Shown here: positions 1 to 9,555 of the stretch, one piece after another | Layout: the number at the start of each line of letters is the position of its first letter | How positions within the stretch are numbered: the stretch's first letter is position 1 | DNA from: Antrodiella citrinella | Taxonomy: Eukaryota > Basidiomycota > Agaricomycetes > Polyporales > Steccherinaceae | Reading direction: 5' to 3' | Length of the DNA stretch: 57,075 nucleotides | NCBI GenBank assembly: GCA_004802725.1 | Contig: SGPM01000165.1 | Span: forward strand, 1-57,075 | Position numbers and translations under genes: made by a program | Notes under the pieces: model-generated | The model's input: the letters and a program-made list of their open reading frames with translations, nothing else | What the model was told of the DNA's origin: nothing | Databases searched by the model: none

Positions 1-303
1 CCCTCTCGATCGCGTTTTACTAGTCATTCAGCCACGACATAACCATTCCGCGCGGTCTAGTACTTCCCCGCAGGCCTCGTAGCTATTTCGGTACTACGCT
101 CGTGCGGTCTCGTAGGTCACCGGGCGTTGCGCGAGTCATCTCGGACGACACACGAACATCACCGGATTACTCTACACTATTCCTAGGTCCTCGGCCCACC
201 CTTACGACTCCTCTACTTACGCCCTTACGTGGTGTCCTCCTCCTGGAGTACCCCCATTGTTGGGTGTGTTACTTCTGCGTTCAGGAGCCCGTCTGGTGCA
301 TCA
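1..303 (+). repeat. Repeat family B copy 1 (LTR-like terminal segment)
   Basis: This segment matches 9270-9555 over its whole length, with scattered substitutions and a 17-base stretch absent from the second copy. Its last 150 bases or so match 55808-55957 in inverted orientation. All three copies stop at the same base, after GTGCATCA, which is compatible with the CA end of an LTR. The left end lies outside the window, so length and target-site duplication cannot be judged. The right end joins directly to a retroelement fragment at 304. Confidence 0.75.
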
Positions 304-903
304 ACGGATTTTTGGATATGGACCGAGCACAAGGCCTGGAATTCTTCCCTCGGGCCGACAATGACTTCGANCCTTTCTCTGNCCCATATCCANTACCNCC
401 TCCCTACCAACCACGCACACCANCTCCCCCACTCGCNGCTCCTATNCCCATNCCNCCTCGNGGNTTTATCCGAGACTCCATNTCAGGATCNCTTGTCCAN
501 NTTCCNATNGACCCCTATGANGAACNGNNCCCCGTCATGCCTCTNTANACNCTCCANNATNCTGAACCGTCNAGAAGGTCATCGTCNGAACTGTCCTACC
601 GCACNGTTCCCGAAGAACCCAAAGACGAAGAAATNGACCAACTTCTCCCNTCTTCNCCTTCCAACGAACCTATTCCAATTCCCNANCGACNCAACCTCAC
701 NCCNGGGCCATCATTNATCNCNAGGTCTCCTACCACAGCAGCNCACTCCAGTCCTCGACTAAGCCGCACCCGTCNCCTCCAGGCAGCCACTCGNCGNGCC
801 ATAGACCTGGCNACNCGTCGNTCNCCNGTCCTCACCAGGCGTAGGTCTAACAGCTAGAAGGATGAACTAAAGTCAGGATGACTTCAGCATAGAAAGGGGG
901 TAT
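304..903 (+). mobile_element. 3' remnant of a second chromovirus copy (end of ORF4 plus polypurine tract)
   Basis: Bases 304-903 are nearly identical to 7566-8166, the 3' half of ORF4 and its tail in the full element downstream. The reading frame runs to a stop at 857. It is followed by the purine run GAAAGGGGG just before the LTR at 904. The fragment therefore looks like the 3' end of an upstream element that shares its LTR with the 5' LTR of the complete element, a head-to-tail arrangement. The 5' part is replaced by repeat B at 303/304. It contains many ambiguous bases. Confidence 0.8.
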
Positions 904-1264
904 TGTTACAGTTTTCGGTAGTAACTCTAGTTATTTTTCTTTTCTTTTTCTTTTATCTCTTNTTCTCATTTCGTCATCTTCATGACTCATTCCATCCCGT
1001 GACCTCACCGTCATATGACTTGCTTATTCAACATAAGCTGTAGAGCTTACTCATCCTAGCTCATTGTATTACTAAGTCTCTCTTGCTTACTTTCTTCTTT
1101 GACTCATCATATCTGTACTTGTATATAAACTAGCTGTCTCGCTGTGGACCATCCTCAGCTTGACCTCCTTTGTTCAATACACAAAGCGTCCTAAGCAAGA
1201 CTCAGACAAGTGACATCACTATTCAGACTGAACCTCGACTCGCTTATTACACTTCGTCGTAACA
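904..1264 (+). repeat. 5' LTR, family A, of the chromovirus
   Basis: The 361-base repeat starts TGTTAC and ends GTAACA, an inverted hexamer with TG...CA ends. It is matched by 8167-8526 in direct orientation and by two minus-strand solo copies near the right end. A TATA box (TATATAAA) sits at 1122-1129. The 10-mer AGCTTGACCT at 1157-1166, about 35 bases downstream, is where an RNA 5' end would be expected and is complementary to the proposed primer-binding site just after the LTR. Confidence 0.92.
1122..1166 (+). promoter_or_regulatory. LTR TATA box and predicted RNA 5' end
   Basis: TATATAAA lies at 1122-1129. The sequence AGCTTGACCT at 1157-1166 lies about 35 bases downstream of the first T, the usual TATA-to-start spacing, and is the exact reverse complement of 1267-1276. 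The same pair of elements is kept in the 3' LTR and both solo LTRs. The transcription start is inferred, not observed. Confidence 0.55.
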
Positions 1265-1266
1265 TT

Positions 1267-1276
1267 AGGTCAAGCT
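1267..1276 (+). other. Putative self-complementary primer-binding site
   Basis: AGGTCAAGCT begins two bases after the 5' LTR, where a primer-binding site belongs. There is no TGG start that would pair with a tRNA 3' CCA end. The 10 bases pair perfectly with 1157-1166 inside the LTR, at the predicted RNA 5' end. This is the arrangement known from Tf1/sushi-type elements, in which the RNA primes its own reverse transcription. Confidence 0.6.
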
Positions 1277-1328
1277 CTCCTTTCAGTGCCGACTTACACA
1301 AGTCTAGGCACCCATCAATTGATGCACC

Positions 1329-2633
1329 GTGGCGACGACACCTAGAACCAGATACGAATTACCAGACAACACAGAANCCTTTGAAGAAGAAGGATTCGAA
1401 AACTACCGAATCGCAAATACCAGCGACCCAAACCACTGGTACCTGATCCATCACGAACCCCATCAAAATCCACCAGGGTGGTTTGTAACCCACGACAGAC
1501 TCCAAAGACCAGACGGAACCGTTTACAACGACAACAGAGCTAGAGTCTCACGACTAAGAGANGATTGGTTCAGGAGCGGAAGAAGAGCACCAGAACCCGC
1601 CCCAACTGAACAATCCNGGGCCGCTTCACCTGCCCCATCAGAAGATCAGATTGAAACAGAAATTTCCAGACCAGTCACTCCTCCACCTAACACGACCCGT
1701 ACCCATCACACCGAAACCANGGCTACCACACCGAAACCCACCGAGCTAAAGATAGGACAACCCAAAACGTTTGATGGAGAAAGAATCAATACTGAACGAT
1801 TTATCTCGGACTGCAAACTCTATCTCCGGATCAATTCAAAGATCTACCAGGAATCAGAACAGCAAATTGGGTTCGTCCTATCCTTTATGAGCGAAGGAAG
1901 CGCGGCAACATGGAAAGAAGCCTACCTAGAAACCATCTTCGATGAGAACAATGACGAAGATTTCCCAGATGATGTCAATGAACTCTACACAAAGATCACC
2001 GACTTCTTCAAACCCATCAATTCAGTTAGCGCAGCCATAGCAGCCATCGGAAAACTCCAACAGAAGGGTACTGCAGAACAATATGTTGCAGAATTCCAAT
2101 CCCTTCTCGCGCGAACCAAAGACAACCATTTGGAAACACAGCGAAAATGGTTCCTCGATGGATTGAGACCATGGCTCGCATCAAGGGTGGCAACCAACGC
2201 CATCGGAAAGACCAAGATGGAAGAATACTATCAGGTGGCAATTGTTATCGACCAACTAGGCAAGGAAGACAGAGGGGGCAATGGAAGCAGTGGAGGAAGC
2301 GGAGGTTACTATGGGAACAGAGGGGGTGGAAACTACCGGCCTAGACGGATCAGAGCATCCAATGATGGTCCCAACATCAATAGCAACCGAAGACTCTCTG
2401 ATGAAGAACGTACCAGGTACATCAGAGAAGGGAGATGCTTCGCCTGCCATCAGACCGGACACATTGCAAATCAATGCCCCAATCGGGAGAACAGAGGCCC
2501 TACCAGGGGAAGACCTAACANGGTCAGCCAGATCAGGGCTATGATGCAAGGACTATCTGCCGAAGAAAGATCGGAGTTAGCCGAAGAAGNTCCGAACACC
2601 GNTCAGCCGGTCAATGTGCCGCAGAATTTTTGA
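1329..2633 (+). CDS. Gag polyprotein of the chromovirus
   Basis: The 434-residue ORF is the structural protein that would package element RNA. Residues about 140-310 hold the retrotransposon capsid region (TFDGERINTERFI, then W-containing helices around SAATWKEAYLETI). A Gly/Arg-rich stretch follows at about 315-345. A CCHC zinc knuckle (CFACHQTGHIANQC) lies at about residues 378-391. The N-terminal 100 residues are Pro/Arg-rich. Pol follows in the -1 frame and overlaps the gag stop by four bases. A few codons contain N and cannot be read. Confidence 0.88.
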   Translation: MATTPRTRYELPDNTEXFEEEGFENYRIANTSDPNHWYLIHHEPHQNPPGWFVTHDRLQRPDGTVYNDNRARVSRLRXDWFRSGRRAPEPAPTEQSXAASPAPSEDQIETEISRPVTPPPNTTRTHHTETXATTPKPTELKIGQPKTFDGERINTERFISDCKLYLRINSKIYQESEQQIGFVLSFMSEGSAATWKEAYLETIFDENNDEDFPDDVNELYTKITDFFKPINSVSAAIAAIGKLQQKGTAEQYVAEFQSLLARTKDNHLETQRKWFLDGLRPWLASRVATNAIGKTKMEEYYQVAIVIDQLGKEDRGGNGSSGGSGGYYGNRGGGNYRPRRIRASNDGPNINSNRRLSDEERTRYIREGRCFACHQTGHIANQCPNRENRGPTRGRPNXVSQIRAMMQGLSAEERSELAEEXPNTXQPVNVPQNF

Positions 2634-5600
2634 TCGGGTCAGCCGCCACGACGTCGGACTGGCCTCGTCTCGTTATCTCCCCTGTAATCATAGCTGATTT
2701 GAAAGACAATTCTATGAGAGTCAATATTCCAATCAGGGGGGATAACAGACAGAAAACCGTCGAAACNGCCACATTGATTGACTCCGGAGCAGGAGGAGAA
2801 TTCATTGATGAANCCTTTGTACGCAACAACCAATGGCACACCACCAGGCTTAGCCNCCCAATTCCTGTATTCAATGTGGATGGAACCCCAAATCAACGAG
2901 GAGTCATTACCCAGGAACTATGGCTGGACATTCTGATCGGAACAACCNCTCTGCCAACCAGATTCTANGTAACCTCTTTGGGAAAAGAATCACTGATCNT
3001 AGGACTTCCNTGGTTACGAAAGATCAATCCACACATTGATTGGAAGCAGGGAAGGATCAAGATAGATCCTAAAGAATACGAGGATCTCACCCTGATTCGA
3101 CGCCTACTGGCAATGAGTGCGCCAGAAGCAAGGATCATGCATATCAAATTACCCAAGCCCTCGGTCCAGGATGTCCCAGATGAAGAACCTCCAGNAATCA
3201 AGAACCCTGATGCNGAATGGTTACTACCGGAAATCAAGATTCCCATAGATCCGGCCACATCGGCCCCGGATCCTGTTACCACAGAGGAAGCACCGGAACA
3301 ATCANANTCACCAGACCTAGCNTTCATTGACCTGGATCANATGGAAACAGGAGANGTTCTGATTTCCTGGACACCCGGCGANACAATCATCAGAGTATTT
3401 GATGTNGAAGGGACCCCACCNTCCGCGGACGTACCTAATCTGGATCCCATTCTATCCACATCGATTGGAAGGACCACAGTATGGAAATCAGGTAAATACT
3501 CGGTAGGACAACCAACCTGGATCAGGGCAAAGATCAACCCAGCAATGGAAATGGCCCAGAAGGAACATGCTAAACAAAAGACCCGCACTTTTGACGAGAT
3601 GGTCCCAGACACTTATCATGAGTTCAGGGACATCTTTGAAAAGAAGGCATCTGAGCGGTTTCCAGAATCACGACCCTACGACCATGCTATCGATCTCAAA
3701 CCGGAATTCATTCCACGTAACTGCAAGATCTATCCGATGTCGCCCAAAGAGCTGGAAGTCCTGAATGAATTCATCGATGAGAACTCACGGAAAGGCTACA
3801 TCAGGCCATCAAAGTCACCTATGGCTTCCCCATTTTTCTTCGTATCCAAGAAAGACGGATCTCTTCGTCCTTGTCAAGACTACCGATATCTCAATGAAGG
3901 AACGGTCAAAAATGCCTATCCCCTACCGCTTATCAGTGATCTCGTAGAACAGCTCAAAGGGGCAACAGTATTTTCGAAATTCGACCTTCGATCAGGTTAC
4001 AACAACGTACGGATCAAGGATGGAGATCAATGGAAAGCGGCATTCAAATGTGCACGAGGTCTTTTCGAACCCACAGTCATGTTCTTCGGCCTCTGCAATT
4101 CTCCGGCCACATTCCAGAACATGATGAACGAGCTATTTGCAGACATGATCGACGAAGGATGGCTAGTGATTTANATGGATGACATGCTTATCTTTTCCAA
4201 AGACTTGGANACTCACAAANAGCGGACTCATCGATTATTCCAACGACTTCGAGAAAACGACCTATTCTTGAAACCGGAGAAATGTCTGTTCGAAGTAGAC
4301 GAAGTAGAATTCCTAGGCATGATCATTAGACCGGACACCGTGGCAATGGACCCTACCAAACTGGACGGAATCAAAGATTGGCCCACTCCCACNACGNTCA
4401 AAGGAGTCNGATCATTCCTCGGATTTGGAAACTTCTACCGACGTTTCATTTCTCACTACTCTGATCTAGCAAGACCCCTCAATGACCTGACACGTAAGGA
4501 TCAACCATGGGAATGGAAGGAACCCCAACAACAAGCATTNNCTACGTTGAAGGAACGATTTGCCGAAGCCCCTGTTCTGATTATCCCGGATAAGACCAAA
4601 TCGTTTCAAGTGGAATCAGATGCCTCCAAATTTGCTACTGGCGCCGTTCTAAGGCAACAAGATGGAAACGGAGATTGGCATCCCTGTGCTTACCTCTCTC
4701 AGTCCCTGAATGAGGCAGAACGAAACTATCAGATCTATGATCGAGAGCTGCTCGGAATCATTAGAGCCCTCACCGAATGGCGCCATCTGTTGGAAGGAAA
4801 TATGCATCCGGTGGATATCCTATCGGATCACAAGAACCTCACATTCTTCCGCACTCCTCAGAAGTTGAATCGACGACAAGCAAGATGGCATCTATTTTTA
4901 TCCCAGTTTGACATTCAACTGCGACACGTCCCTGGCACAAAGATGATCCAATCAGACACCCTATCCCGTCTTCATCACCTAAACCAAGAAACCAACGATA
5001 ATGATGACATCACTTTACTCCCTGATGCCCTGTTCACCAATGCCATGGATCTATCAGAAACGGAACATCATATTCTGATACTTCCTGACAATCTATTNGT
5101 CAATGCAATGGACATCACTCTTGCCGAACGCATTCGAACGTACACATCACAAGACAAGGGCATTCCCAAGACAGTAGCTGATGTCCACAACAAAGGACCC
5201 TTGTTAATGCGATCAGCACTGGAAGATTGGAAGTTCGAAGACGGAATCACGTACTTCAAAGGAAGGATCTATGTCCCAGAAGATGAAACACTGCGAAGGG
5301 ACATAGTGCGGCGCTATCATGATTTACCGGCTGCCGGACATCCTGGACAGTATGGAACCCTTGCATCGCTCAAAAGGGATTTCTATTGGCCTGGAATGGG
5401 CGTATTTGTCAAAAATTATGTCACAGGATGTGCCGCATGCCAGCAAATGAAGCCCAACACGCACCCCACAGTACCTCCTTTGATGCCAATTCCAGTGCAC
5501 GCTGCAGCCAAACCCTTCGAATATATCAATTTGGACTTCATCACGGATCTTCCAGAATCCTCCGGATACTCTGCTATCATGGTCGTGGCAGACCATGACG

Positions 5601-6181
5601 CTACAAAGGGGGCAATTTTGGCACCTTGTACCAAATCTGTGGACGCCATGGGAACCGCTGATCTACTCTTTGACTANGTCTANAAGAGATTTGGACTCAT
5701 GTCTCAAATCATTTCTGATCGAGGAACCCAATTTGCGTCCCATGTGTTCCAAGAACTGACNAAGAAGCTAGGAATCAAATCCACNATGAGCACNGCGTAT
5801 CACCCNCAGACGGATGGAGGAGCAGAACNTATGAATCCAGAAATAGAAGCATATCTGCGCATCTTCTGCGNCAATCANCCGGAANATTGGAGCAAACACA
5901 TCACTACCATGGAATTCTCCCATAATCAGAGAAAGGCAGCTGAACGNAATGAATCACCATTCTTTCTCATGATGGGCTACAATCCCCGGGGATTCCCCAC
6001 TGTNTTNTCCTCATCCAATTCTCCAGCNGTGGAAANCAGGCTATCNGAACTCAAGAAANCNAGAGAAGAAGCNGAAGCAGCTCACGAGATGGCTAGACAA
6101 AGGATGACTGAGCAGATCACACGAGGATTCAAGCCATTTGTCAAAGGGGAAAAGGTATGGCTAGAAGCCAGGAACCTCTGA
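2630..6181 (+). CDS. Pol polyprotein: protease, reverse transcriptase, RNase H, integrase
   Basis: The reading frame is open for 1183 codons, with no ATG at its start (the first codon, overlapping the gag stop, is TTG), so it is probably made by frameshifting from gag. Domains in order are: retroviral-type protease (DSGAGGEF, near residue 53); RT ([12 protein letters not shown]; the catalytic box reads xMDD because the tyrosine codon is TAN); RNase H ([13 protein letters not shown], then YDRELL); integrase zinc motif (H...H...CAACQ) and DDE core ([18 protein letters not shown], then an E in the EMNPEIE region). A TGA at 6179-6181 ends the frame just before the chromodomain, although the homologous sequence continues in the same frame. 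Ambiguous bases are frequent. Confidence 0.88.
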   Translation: MIGSAATTSDWPRLVISPVIIADLKDNSMRVNIPIRGDNRQKTVEXATLIDSGAGGEFIDEXFVRNNQWHTTRLSXPIPVFNVDGTPNQRGVITQELWLDILIGTTXLPTRFXVTSLGKESLIXGLXWLRKINPHIDWKQGRIKIDPKEYEDLTLIRRLLAMSAPEARIMHIKLPKPSVQDVPDEEPPXIKNPDXEWLLPEIKIPIDPATSAPDPVTTEEAPEQSXSPDLXFIDLDXMETGXVLISWTPGXTIIRVFDXEGTPXSADVPNLDPILSTSIGRTTVWKSGKYSVGQPTWIRAKINPAMEMAQKEHAKQKTRTFDEMVPDTYHEFRDIFEKKASERFPESRPYDHAIDLKPEFIPRNCKIYPMSPKELEVLNEFIDENSRKGYIRPSKSPMASPFFFVSKKDGSLRPCQDYRYLNEGTVKNAYPLPLISDLVEQLKGATVFSKFDLRSGYNNVRIKDGDQWKAAFKCARGLFEPTVMFFGLCNSPATFQNMMNELFADMIDEGWLVIXMDDMLIFSKDLXTHKXRTHRLFQRLRENDLFLKPEKCLFEVDEVEFLGMIIRPDTVAMDPTKLDGIKDWPTPXTXKGVXSFLGFGNFYRRFISHYSDLARPLNDLTRKDQPWEWKEPQQQAXXTLKERFAEAPVLIIPDKTKSFQVESDASKFATGAVLRQQDGNGDWHPCAYLSQSLNEAERNYQIYDRELLGIIRALTEWRHLLEGNMHPVDILSDHKNLTFFRTPQKLNRRQARWHLFLSQFDIQLRHVPGTKMIQSDTLSRLHHLNQETNDNDDITLLPDALFTNAMDLSETEHHILILPDNLXVNAMDITLAERIRTYTSQDKGIPKTVADVHNKGPLLMRSALEDWKFEDGITYFKGRIYVPEDETLRRDIVRRYHDLPAAGHPGQYGTLASLKRDFYWPGMGVFVKNYVTGCAACQQMKPNTHPTVPPLMPIPVHAAAKPFEYINLDFITDLPESSGYSAIMVVADHDATKGAILAPCTKSVDAMGTADLLFDXVXKRFGLMSQIISDRGTQFASHVFQELXKKLGIKSXMSXAYHXQTDGGAEXMNPEIEAYLRIFCXNXPEXWSKHITTMEFSHNQRKAAEXNESPFFLMMGYNPRGFPTXXSSSNSPXVEXRLXELKKXREEXEAAHEMARQRMTEQITRGFKPFVKGEKVWLEARNL

Positions 6182-6565
6182 TTCATCACAGATCACAAAA
6201 AGCTAGCACCTAAGCGTCAAGGCCCCTTTGTCATCACCGAAGTTCTCGGACCACTCACATATCGGCTGAAACTTCCACCCATGTGGAAAATCCATGATGT
6301 CTTCCATGCGTCTCTCCTCACTCCATACCGAGAAAATGATACACATGGTCCCAACTTTCTGATGCCACCACCAGATATCGTAGAAGGTGAGGAAGAATGG
6401 GAAGTAGAAGCGGTGCTCAACCATCGGAAGTTCCGTGGAAAGCCACAATATCTGATCAAATAGAAAGGGTTCCCCTCATCGCATAACACCTGGGAACCAA
6501 TGGCACATCTTGGAAATGCCAAAGAAGACATAGAAGAATATAAAAAGACTCATCGCCTCAAGTAA
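6182..6565 (+). pseudogene. Pol C-terminus with chromodomain, cut off by two in-frame stops
   Basis: Directly after the TGA at 6179-6181 the same frame continues with the conserved integrase C-terminal [11 protein letters not shown]...YRLKLP...[12 protein letters not shown] module. A chromodomain follows ([22 protein letters not shown], then KGFPSSHNTWEP). A second stop, TAG at 6461-6463, replaces the tryptophan expected between LIK and KG. The frame ends at 6563-6565. The second stop is explained by a single G to A change, the first possibly by C to T. In related elements this module targets integration to methylated chromatin. Confidence 0.8.
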
Positions 6566-6588
6566 TCTACAGCCATCAAGCATTAGAT

Positions 6589-7140
6589 ATGGAACCCATC
6601 ATCATTTTCCTCATCCTGATCATATGCACTAGTCCCTACGCCGTTTGGACGGCAACCATCATTTTCATTCTCTATCGCATCTTTATTTACCAACCGGAAG
6701 AACATCTCATTCTTGCCGAAGAAGAAGGGGACGATATCCCATCCTTGATCTCTGAGGAACCCAAAGACAACGGATGGGGAACTCCGATCAACACACCTTG
6801 GGATGCTCCCATCGTAGACTTCGATAACAATCTAGAATGGGGCCAGGCCTTCGGATGGACTAGGGCAGACATCCGGAACACAATACACGAGTACGACATG
6901 TGGAACGATGACTGGACAGGAGAAGCTGAAGCAGCTATCATGTGGGACCCAACTGATGGCACGGCTATGGACAATATTCTCACGTTCAGGGAAATGGCTA
7001 TGGCTTNCGCCGNTNCANCTCCNCCAGCGGTGTTTCATACTTCCCACAGACTCTCTGGTGTTCCTATTCCTAGATGGATAATACCNACCACATCNANTCC
7101 CATCGGGCACGAAGCCTATATAAGAGAGGANGANTACTGA
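6589..7140 (+). CDS. Retroelement ORF3, small protein with N-terminal membrane segment
   Basis: This 183-residue ORF lies 24 bases after pol and is transcribed in the same sense. Residues about 4-34 are almost entirely hydrophobic (two stretches split by SPYAVW), which predicts a membrane anchor or hairpin. The rest is acidic and Trp-rich, with no recognised domain. A position after integrase is where envelope-like genes sit in some LTR elements. There is no signal-peptidase pattern, cysteine array or second C-terminal membrane span to support an envelope role. Function unknown. Confidence 0.6.
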   Translation: MEPIIIFLILIICTSPYAVWTATIIFILYRIFIYQPEEHLILAEEEGDDIPSLISEEPKDNGWGTPINTPWDAPIVDFDNNLEWGQAFGWTRADIRNTIHEYDMWNDDWTGEAEAAIMWDPTDGTAMDNILTFREMAMAXAXXXXPAVFHTSHRLSGVPIPRWIIXTTXXPIGHEAYIREXXY

Positions 7141-7192
7141 CTCTCTCCTCATCGCAAAGTACCACTTTTTCGAAACACAGTNTNCTANCACC

Positions 7193-8119
7193 ATGTCTTC
7201 CAACCTCGCCGCTATCAACTTCTCCAACGACCTTCTACGCCGACGAGAGGATATNCATTGTGCTCTCNACACCATNGCCAANGACTTCACNGTCCAACAA
7301 CGNGCTCTCCTCACNNTCCANAATACCCACNTCCACAACTTCTCGCCCCTCCTACAGAGCCACATTGCTCTTGTCCATGCNCGAAGAACCTNCCNNCTCC
7401 ACCGCGGCACCATCGCTCGNCACCGCTGTCTCCTTGAACCCTTACGCAACANGCTGAGGGATACNCTACTCGCTTTGGACAACATGGAGGCNGAGCAAAG
7501 NCAGATCGANAGAGANCTGGANGAGATGAGGATAGAAGGGAATAGGNCGATGGANAGNATAGTAGACGGNTTTTTGGATATGGACCGAGCNCAAGGCCTG
7601 GAATTCTTCCCTCGGGCCGACAATGACTTCGACCCTTTCTCTGTCCCATATCCANTACCGCCTCCCTACCAACCACGCACACCANCTCCCCCACTNGCNG
7701 CTCCTATTCCCATNCCNCCTCGNGGNTTTATCCGAGACTCCATNTCAGGNTCCCTTGTCCANCTTCCCATTGACCCCTATGANNAACCGNNCCCCGTCAT
7801 GCCTCTCTANACCCTCCANNATCCTGAACCGTCTAGAAGGTCATCGTCCGAACTGTCCTACNGCACNGTTCCCGANGAACCCAAAGACNAAGAAATGGAC
7901 CAACTTCTCCCNTCNTCTCCTTCCAACGAACCTATTCCAATTCCCNANNGACTCAACCTCACGCCTGGGCCATCATTTATNGCNAGGTCTNCTANCACAG
8001 CAGCNCANTCCAGTCCTCGANTAAGCCGCACNCGTCGCCTCCAGGCAGCCACTCGCCGCGCCATAGACNTNGCAACCNGTCGNTCGCCNGTCCTNACNAG
8101 GCGTAGGTCTAACAGCTAG
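7193..8119 (+). CDS. Retroelement ORF4, helical then proline-rich protein
   Basis: This 308-residue ORF starts with a good context (CACCATG) 52 bases after ORF3. The first half is Leu/Arg/Glu-rich and likely helical (NDLLRRRED; LDNMEXEQ). The second half is Pro-rich (YPXPPPYQPRTP), then Ser/Arg-rich, ending about 45 bases before the 3' LTR. Many codons contain N. The 3' half is duplicated at 304-857. I recognise no domain. It may be a second gag-like or RNA-binding accessory protein, but that is speculation. Confidence 0.5.
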   Translation: MSSNLAAINFSNDLLRRREDXHCALXTXAXDFXVQQXALLXXXNTHXHNFSPLLQSHIALVHXRRTXXLHRGTIAXHRCLLEPLRNXLRDXLLALDNMEXEQXQIXRXLXEMRIEGNRXMXXIVDXFLDMDRXQGLEFFPRADNDFDPFSVPYPXPPPYQPRTPXPPXXAPIPXXPXXFIRDSXSXSLVXLPIDPYXXPXPVMPLXTLXXPEPSRRSSSELSYXXVPXEPKDXEMDQLLXXSPSNEPIPIPXXLNLTPGPSFXXRSXXTAXXSSPRXSRXRRLQAATRRAIDXATXXSXVXXRRRSNS

Positions 8120-8154
8120 AAGGANNAACTAAAAGTCAGGATGACTTCAGCATA

Positions 8155-8163
8155 GAGAGGGGG
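8155..8163 (+). other. Polypurine tract of the chromovirus
   Basis: AGAGAGGGGG followed by TAT precedes the 3' LTR. The same AGAAAGGGGG-TAT lies before the LTR at 904. In LTR elements a purine run here primes plus-strand DNA synthesis. Confidence 0.7.
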
Positions 8164-8166
8164 TAT

Positions 8167-8526
8167 TGTTACAGTTTTCCGTTGTAACTNTAGTTATTTT
8201 TCCTTTNCTTTTCTTTTATCTCTTTTCTCATTTNGTCATCTTCATGACTCATTCCATCCCGTGACCTCACCATCATATGACTTGCTTATTCAACATAAGC
8301 TGCAGAGCTTACTCATCGTAGCTCGTTGTATTACTAAGTCTCTCTTGCTTACTTTCTTCCTTGACTCATCATATCCGTACTTGTATATAAACTAGCTATC
8401 TCGCTGTGGACCATCCTCAGCTTGACCTCCTTTGTTCAATACACAAAGCGTCCTAAGCAGGACTCAGACAAGTGACATCACTACTCAGACAGAACCTCGA
8501 CTTGCTTATTATGCTTCGTCGTAACA
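8167..8526 (+). repeat. 3' LTR, family A, of the chromovirus
   Basis: This 360-base direct copy of 904-1264 runs from TGTTAC to GTAACA. Differences include several substitutions in the first 60 bases and around the C-rich run. It carries the same TATA box and AGCTTGACCT element. Confidence 0.92.
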
Positions 8527-9269
8527 CACCGCCTAGCACCCATCCACCCCTATCTCGGTACCTTCGAAGCCTTCTCGCCCGCTACTTCGACTCGCGCTCA
8601 CGTCCGCGCATCCCGACGATTGACCCGCGCATCACCCACGACGTCCGAAACCCTCGAACCCGCATCCGCGCATCGTCTGTAGCCACATGAGAGCTATACG
8701 CCCACCTCCAATACCCCCTTTCATGCCCTCGTTCATATATCGTATCTCCCTCGGACATTGTATCGTACTTTCCGGACCTTTCTCGGACACTTTCGTTCAT
8801 CTCATTTCTTACTTATCGACTCTTTCTCGTAAACTACCGATTTGATTAGTTTGTATTTTACTATAAGTAGGTGCACTATGTACATTAGAACAAAAAGAAG
8901 ATCCCCCTCCCCTTTTCCCCCTTAATACCTGTGAGAGTGAAGATTTCATGAACCCCTGCGAACCACATGCATATATTTCTATTGTGACCCCCTTTTTGCG
9001 TTCTTTGGTAATCCTGCGTTTACTGTGTTGCGTTGCGTTTCTGACAAGCCCCGGGTTTTACTGTGTTTACTACTGCGTTCACCTTCTACTGCGACCCCAT
9101 TGCTTTTACAACCCTCTCAACGCCGTGTTTCCACCTCTGCTTGCTGTTCGATATACCGCTATCGTCCCAGCCGCCCTCCTTTATCTTCACAATACCGCCC
9201 GCGGCCCCTATCGTTCATCGGTCCGGACACTCTCCAACCTATTTCTGTCAACTTTGTAGCTCCCGTGGA
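8527..9269 (+). other. Non-coding, repeat-like stretch right of the chromovirus
   Basis: No protein-coding signal is convincing. The sequence is pyrimidine-rich, with a C/T run near 8904-8922 and a weak TATA-like CTATAAG near 8870. It may be the upstream part of repeat B, whose left end cannot be placed. Confidence 0.4.
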
Positions 9270-9555
9270 CTCTCTCGATCATGTTTTACCAACTACCCAG
9301 TCACGTCATATCTATTCCGCACAGTCTAGTACTTCTCTGCAGGCCCCATAGTTATTTCGGTACTTCACTCGTGCGGCTTCGCTGGTCAGCGGGCGTTGCG
9401 TGAGTCATCTCGGACGACACTAGAACATCATCGGATTACTCCTCGGCCCACCTTTACAACTCCTCTACTTACGCCCTTACGTGGTGTCCTCCTCCTGGAG
9501 TACCCCCATTGTTGGGTGTGTTACTTCGGTGTTCAGGAGCCCGTCTGGTGCATCA
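9270..9555 (+). repeat. Repeat family B copy 2
   Basis: This aligns to 1-303 with one 17-base gap (the longer copy has extra bases between ATTACTC and CTCGGCC). It ends at the same GTGCATCA terminus. It cuts the third exon of the Myb/SANT-like gene: the reading frame crosses into the repeat and stops at 9533-9535. Confidence 0.8.

Larger units (their letters stand above)
904..8526 (+). mobile_element. Complete Ty3/gypsy chromovirus with two extra 3' ORFs
   Basis: The element is about 7.6 kb. Its order is LTR, gag (CCHC knuckle), pol (aspartic protease, RT, RNase H, H2C2-DDE integrase, chromodomain), ORF3, ORF4, polypurine tract, LTR. Protease-RT-RNase H-integrase order plus a C-terminal chromodomain places it among chromoviruses. 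The two LTRs differ at a modest number of sites and pol has in-frame stops before and within the chromodomain. The copy is therefore not recent and is probably inactive. The 5' flank is another element copy, so no target-site duplication can be scored. Confidence 0.9.

Noticed and set aside
6589..7140. ORF3 as a true envelope gene
   Set aside because: Position fits, but there is no signal-peptidase pattern, Cys-rich ectodomain or C-terminal anchor. Only an N-terminal hydrophobic segment is visible.
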